A stretch of DNA of 64,000 nt, taken from an uncultured Dorea sp. GTDB lineage: Bacteria > Bacillota > Clostridia > Lachnospirales > Lachnospiraceae. A program made the position numbers and the translations under genes. Of this stretch, positions 61,033 to 64,000 are shown one piece after another; the first letter of the stretch is position 1, and every line of letters starts with the position of its first letter. The notes beneath the pieces were generated by a model, which saw nothing but the letters and a program-made list of their open reading frames with translations, had not been told where the DNA came from and ran no database searches. The stretch is taken from assembly GCA_910584575.1 (NCBI GenBank), contig CAJUBG010000007.1:1-64000 (forward strand), given 5' to 3'.

Positions 61033-62186
61033 ATTATATTTTCTCTCAAAAATACGTCATAAAAACTATTTCGTCTTTTCGTTATAACGTCTATTTCATA
61101 TTGCTTTGCCTTAATAAAATTCTCTCGTGCAACATCACTTAAATCTGCATTCATCATGAACTCTAGTATTCTTGCTATTTCATTTACATTTCCTTTCCGA
61201 AACAAGAATTGCTTTTGTAAGAGTTCTGGTATTCCAGCTATATCAGAACCGGCAACTGGAATGCCGCGACTCATAGCCTCAATTACAGCTCTCGGTAGTC
61301 CTTCCTGTTTGCTCGGCTGAATATAAATATCTAATGAATCATAGAATTCCCTCATTTCATCCTGGTTCAAACTACCGACATATTTTACTCTATCTGATAC
61401 TCCAAGACTTTTCGCCAATTCAAAAAGATAATTACTATGATGCTGGTTTCCCCCCGCCATTCTGTACTCAAGGTCAAATCCTTTATTCGTCAGCTTCTTA
61501 ACTGCTTTTATTACATATTCCTGACCTTTATATTTCACATCAATCGCTGCAGCTGTTCCAATAACTATTTTCTGAGTCTTTTTAAGTGTATGGATCTTTT
61601 CAATACGCCTCTCTAACACAGAATTTTCAACTGGTGTGATAAACACATTAGAGCATGATACAGATTTTCCAGTTGTTGGATATCTTCGCTGAAGAAACTC
61701 ATTTGTGACATAACAAACGTATGGGGAATTTTTTACTAATCGCTTATCTCTCAGAAACAAATATGGGGCAACAATCTTGCCTTTTAAACTATGATTCCAG
61801 AAAGCATCCCAAGAACATCCAACACATTCAAATATATAAGAGATATGATTTTTTTTAGCATATTCAATGGCAATTGCAGAATAACTGCCGCCTCTCGCGA
61901 CAAGAATATCCGCTTGTCCTACAGCCCGTTTTATTATTTTTTTTGCTTCCATAATATTTTTTAGATACAATGATATTCCATTAATATTAGGTACAGATAT
62001 AACCTTTACTTTATTTGTAAGTATTGTATTATTTGTATTTGCTTCTATGGGAGATGTCCTCATCAAAAAATAAATATGTTCCCCCAGATATGAATATCTT
62101 TCATATAATCCATGGTAAGCATATTCGTAATAATTTCCATTTTGATCATAATATATTGGTCCATCATGCACGAATAGCAAATTCAT
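61029..62186 (-). CDS. Glycosyltransferase family 4
   Basis: This 385-residue enzyme starts MNLLFVHDGPIYYDQNGNYY and has IYIQPSKQEGLPRAVIEAMSRGIPVAGSDIAGIPEL as its donor-binding region. It overlaps the downstream fusion gene by four bases and follows the double-GT gene without a gap, so all are translated in series. Confidence 0.88.
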   Translation of the reverse strand: MNLLFVHDGPIYYDQNGNYYEYAYHGLYERYSYLGEHIYFLMRTSPIEANTNNTILTNKVKVISVPNINGISLYLKNIMEAKKIIKRAVGQADILVARGGSYSAIAIEYAKKNHISYIFECVGCSWDAFWNHSLKGKIVAPYLFLRDKRLVKNSPYVCYVTNEFLQRRYPTTGKSVSCSNVFITPVENSVLERRIEKIHTLKKTQKIVIGTAAAIDVKYKGQEYVIKAVKKLTNKGFDLEYRMAGGNQHHSNYLFELAKSLGVSDRVKYVGSLNQDEMREFYDSLDIYIQPSKQEGLPRAVIEAMSRGIPVAGSDIAGIPELLQKQFLFRKGNVNEIARILEFMMNADLSDVARENFIKAKQYEIDVITKRRNSFYDVFLRENII

Positions 62187-63923
62187 TTATTTATCACCTC
62201 CATAAATCTGTTTCATCTTTCTATTAATGACAGATACGTCAAATTTGCAACTATCTCTCAAATTGTTCATTCCCATATTCCTGCGTATAGCCGAATACAT
62301 ATACAATTCTCGTATTGCATTAGCAAATCCATGGACATCATTATATCTACAAATAAAAGCATTATTTTCAGATATGAATCCTCTTGTCCCCCGATTATCC
62401 GATACTACCGCAGGAAGCCCACTTGCCATTCCTTCAATTAAAGCTATTCCCTGACCTTCACGTATAGATGGAAATACACAGATATCAGATGCAGCATAAA
62501 TCTGTGGAATATCCTTCCTATAACCAATAAAATGAACTCTATCAGCAATTCCCAATTTCTGAGTGAGAATTCTCAACTTACTTTCAAGCCCACCTTTTCC
62601 TGCAATCACATAATGAAGCTGCGGACATTTTATATCTGAAAGTATTGATAGCGCCTTAATAACAATACTATGGTTTTTATTTTTATTTATTTCGCCAACA
62701 GAAGTCATTACTATGGCATCATAAGGAATGCACAAAGAATTACGAATCGTATTTCTAAGGATAATATTTTGAAGATTTTTAAATTGATTTTCTAACCACC
62801 CTCCCTCATAAAAACTTTTTATAGCTCTATTTATTAACGAAATATCAAATTTCCTTATTTTATCCAAATTGTATATTCCACACATTTCATACTTAATGCT
62901 TATCAGTTGTATAAGACTTCTGGCAACATCTTTTGAGGAATAAGGATCAAACAAACATCCTCCATTTGCATCCACCAACTCTGTATTTCCTCTGATCCTG
63001 CTACAAGCTACTGGAAGGCCGCTTGCCATAGCCTCCATAATACTAACATTAAGCCCCTCTCTTTTAGATGGTAAAATATATATATCAGCGGCAACATAAA
63101 AATCAACAACATCTTTTCTGTATCCGGTAAATTTAACTCGTTCTGTAAGATTATGCTTTATTACCATCTCCTTCAAACATTCCTTTTTCTTACCACAGCC
63201 TACGATGATATAGTATACATCAAGGTTTTCAATCGCTCTCAAGACAACTTCATGATTCTTATTATCATTTAGTTCGCCTACAGAAAGTAATAGTATCGCA
63301 TCCTTTGGAACTCCAAATTCTTCTCTAATCTTTATCCTTCTGAATGATTCTACTGTCCTATCTGTAATAACACCATTCCTGAATTTCTCTGTATCAATCC
63401 CTACCCCCGGTACATATTCCGTTCTCTTCGCATGAAATCTTTTTTTTGCTCTCTTATAATCCTCTTCGTTAATTGTAATTAGAACATCAGTCCAATAACT
63501 GCAAAGTAATTCGATCGGATAATAAATCAGCCAATTTCTCAATGGCGCGCCAGAATAAAAATGAAATCCGTGAGCTGTATAGATTACTTTTATGGTACCG
63601 GATTTTCTTAATTTCCTGCATGCAATTCGCGTACAAACAGAGACTATAGGCGTATGACAATGGACGATATCATAATATCGCCCAGATAATAATTTTCTGA
63701 TCTCCAAAATCGTTTTTATATTTCCTTCATTAAAAGGTGAACGTCTACATGATATATGGAATATCTTGCATCCAAGACGTTTATAACCTGCATCTACAGG
63801 CGTTTCTCCATTATTTTCGTTTGTCGCTATGTCAACTATGTGTCCCTCTCTAATCAACTCTTTAACAATAGACTTAAAAAAGATCATTGTAGTTCCAACT
63901 GTAGTTATATACAGGATTCTCAT
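62187..63923 (-). CDS. Glycosyltransferase family 4 with an extra C-terminal GT-B half
   Basis: The 578-residue protein begins with a normal GT4 enzyme (residues 1-375; YTAHGFHFYSGAPLRNW and ILPSKREGLNVSIMEAMASGLPVACSRIRGNTELV). It then carries a second copy of only the C-terminal donor-binding half (about 385-578; FPSIREGQGIALIEGMASGLPAVVSDNRGTRGFI), preceded by IMTSVGEINKNKNHSIVIKAL, similar to LLLSVGELNDNKNHEVVLRAI in the first. A partial tandem duplication is evident. Whether the second half binds a donor is unknown. Confidence 0.85.
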   Translation of the reverse strand: MRILYITTVGTTMIFFKSIVKELIREGHIVDIATNENNGETPVDAGYKRLGCKIFHISCRRSPFNEGNIKTILEIRKLLSGRYYDIVHCHTPIVSVCTRIACRKLRKSGTIKVIYTAHGFHFYSGAPLRNWLIYYPIELLCSYWTDVLITINEEDYKRAKKRFHAKRTEYVPGVGIDTEKFRNGVITDRTVESFRRIKIREEFGVPKDAILLLSVGELNDNKNHEVVLRAIENLDVYYIIVGCGKKKECLKEMVIKHNLTERVKFTGYRKDVVDFYVAADIYILPSKREGLNVSIMEAMASGLPVACSRIRGNTELVDANGGCLFDPYSSKDVARSLIQLISIKYEMCGIYNLDKIRKFDISLINRAIKSFYEGGWLENQFKNLQNIILRNTIRNSLCIPYDAIVMTSVGEINKNKNHSIVIKALSILSDIKCPQLHYVIAGKGGLESKLRILTQKLGIADRVHFIGYRKDIPQIYAASDICVFPSIREGQGIALIEGMASGLPAVVSDNRGTRGFISENNAFICRYNDVHGFANAIRELYMYSAIRRNMGMNNLRDSCKFDVSVINRKMKQIYGGDK

Positions 63924-64000
63924 CTTTGCTTCCTCTCACCCAGATTATAAATTCCATCCCTATTCCTAAACCAAATACACCGCATACCTAGTTTCTGGGG
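63920..64000 (-). CDS. C-terminal end of an upstream gene, possibly HAD-like
   Basis: The last 26 codons read PQKLGMRCIWFRNRDGIYNL and GERKQR, then TGA overlapping the ATG of the next gene. The LGMRCIWFRNRDG segment resembles the C-terminal motif of HAD-type phosphatases (LGMKTIW), but the fragment is too short to be sure. It is in frame with the right edge of the window. Confidence 0.5.
   Translation of the reverse strand, partial: PQKLGMRCIWFRNRDGIYNLGERKQR

Overview
The window looks like the chromosome of a low-to-mid GC Gram-positive gut clostridium, most likely a Lachnospiraceae member. The reasons are strong GGAGG ribosome-binding sites, many ROK, XRE and AraC regulators, a sortase-type surface protein, a rhamnose operon with a RhaM/RhaB/AraA-like/RhaD/FucO gene set, holin-like type I toxin genes and DUF1703-type AAA/PD-(D/E)XK genes. 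This placement is inferred from gene content; no rRNA or marker search was possible. Most genes lie on the minus strand.

Layout. (1) 1-6.0 kb: a sugar or polyol module with an ABC ATPase start, a binding lipoprotein, a short-chain dehydrogenase, a zinc alcohol dehydrogenase and two ROK regulators; the promoters carry palindromic operators just downstream of or over the -10. (2) 6.0-8.3 kb: a small conserved protein, endonuclease III, an apparently orphan antitoxin-like RNA, a RelE/ParE toxin-antitoxin pair and a gene scrap. (3) 8.3-16.5 kb: an L-rhamnose operon (fucO, rhaD, an AraA/FucI-like isomerase instead of rhaA, rhaB, rhaM, and an NCS1-type permease with an in-frame amber codon) under an AraC regulator with matched direct-repeat operators at two promoters. 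(4) 16.6-30.5 kb: a type I toxin with an antisense RNA, carB, a membrane-bound XRE regulator, two acetyltransferases, metNIQ preceded by a methionine-rich mini-ORF, an XRE/membrane protein pair, and a TetM-like ribosomal GTPase fused to a YacP/Rae1-type NYN nuclease, then a Schlafen-type ATP-binding regulator. (5) 30.6-37.6 kb: a VanZ protein, a large cell-wall CAP-domain protein with ten Cys-rich modules, and a decayed zone of DUF1703-type genes and an IS66 scrap.

(6) 37.6-47.7 kb is the most striking part: an AT-rich defence island of XRE regulator, TPR protein, RdrA-like ATPase and RdrB-like adenosine deaminase (a RADAR system), followed after a terminator by a SIR2-TPR protein. The coupling of the TPR gene to rdrA and the SIR2 neighbour are not part of the RADAR accessory sets I know (RdrC and RdrD).

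(7) 47.9-64 kb: a surface polysaccharide cluster with ugd, a TupA-like ATP-grasp transferase, a hexapeptide acetyltransferase, a flippase, an acyltransferase, a polymerase, a DegT aminotransferase and several GT4 enzymes, two of them fused or duplicated. Two transferase genes are out of frame exactly at poly-G tracts (G9 and G8) and one more is a nonsense pseudogene, which suggests switchable decoration of the polymer.

A dispersed hairpin-forming repeat of about 40 bp occurs three times (2.3, 21.3 and 30.6 kb). No tRNA, rRNA, CRISPR array or replication origin was seen.
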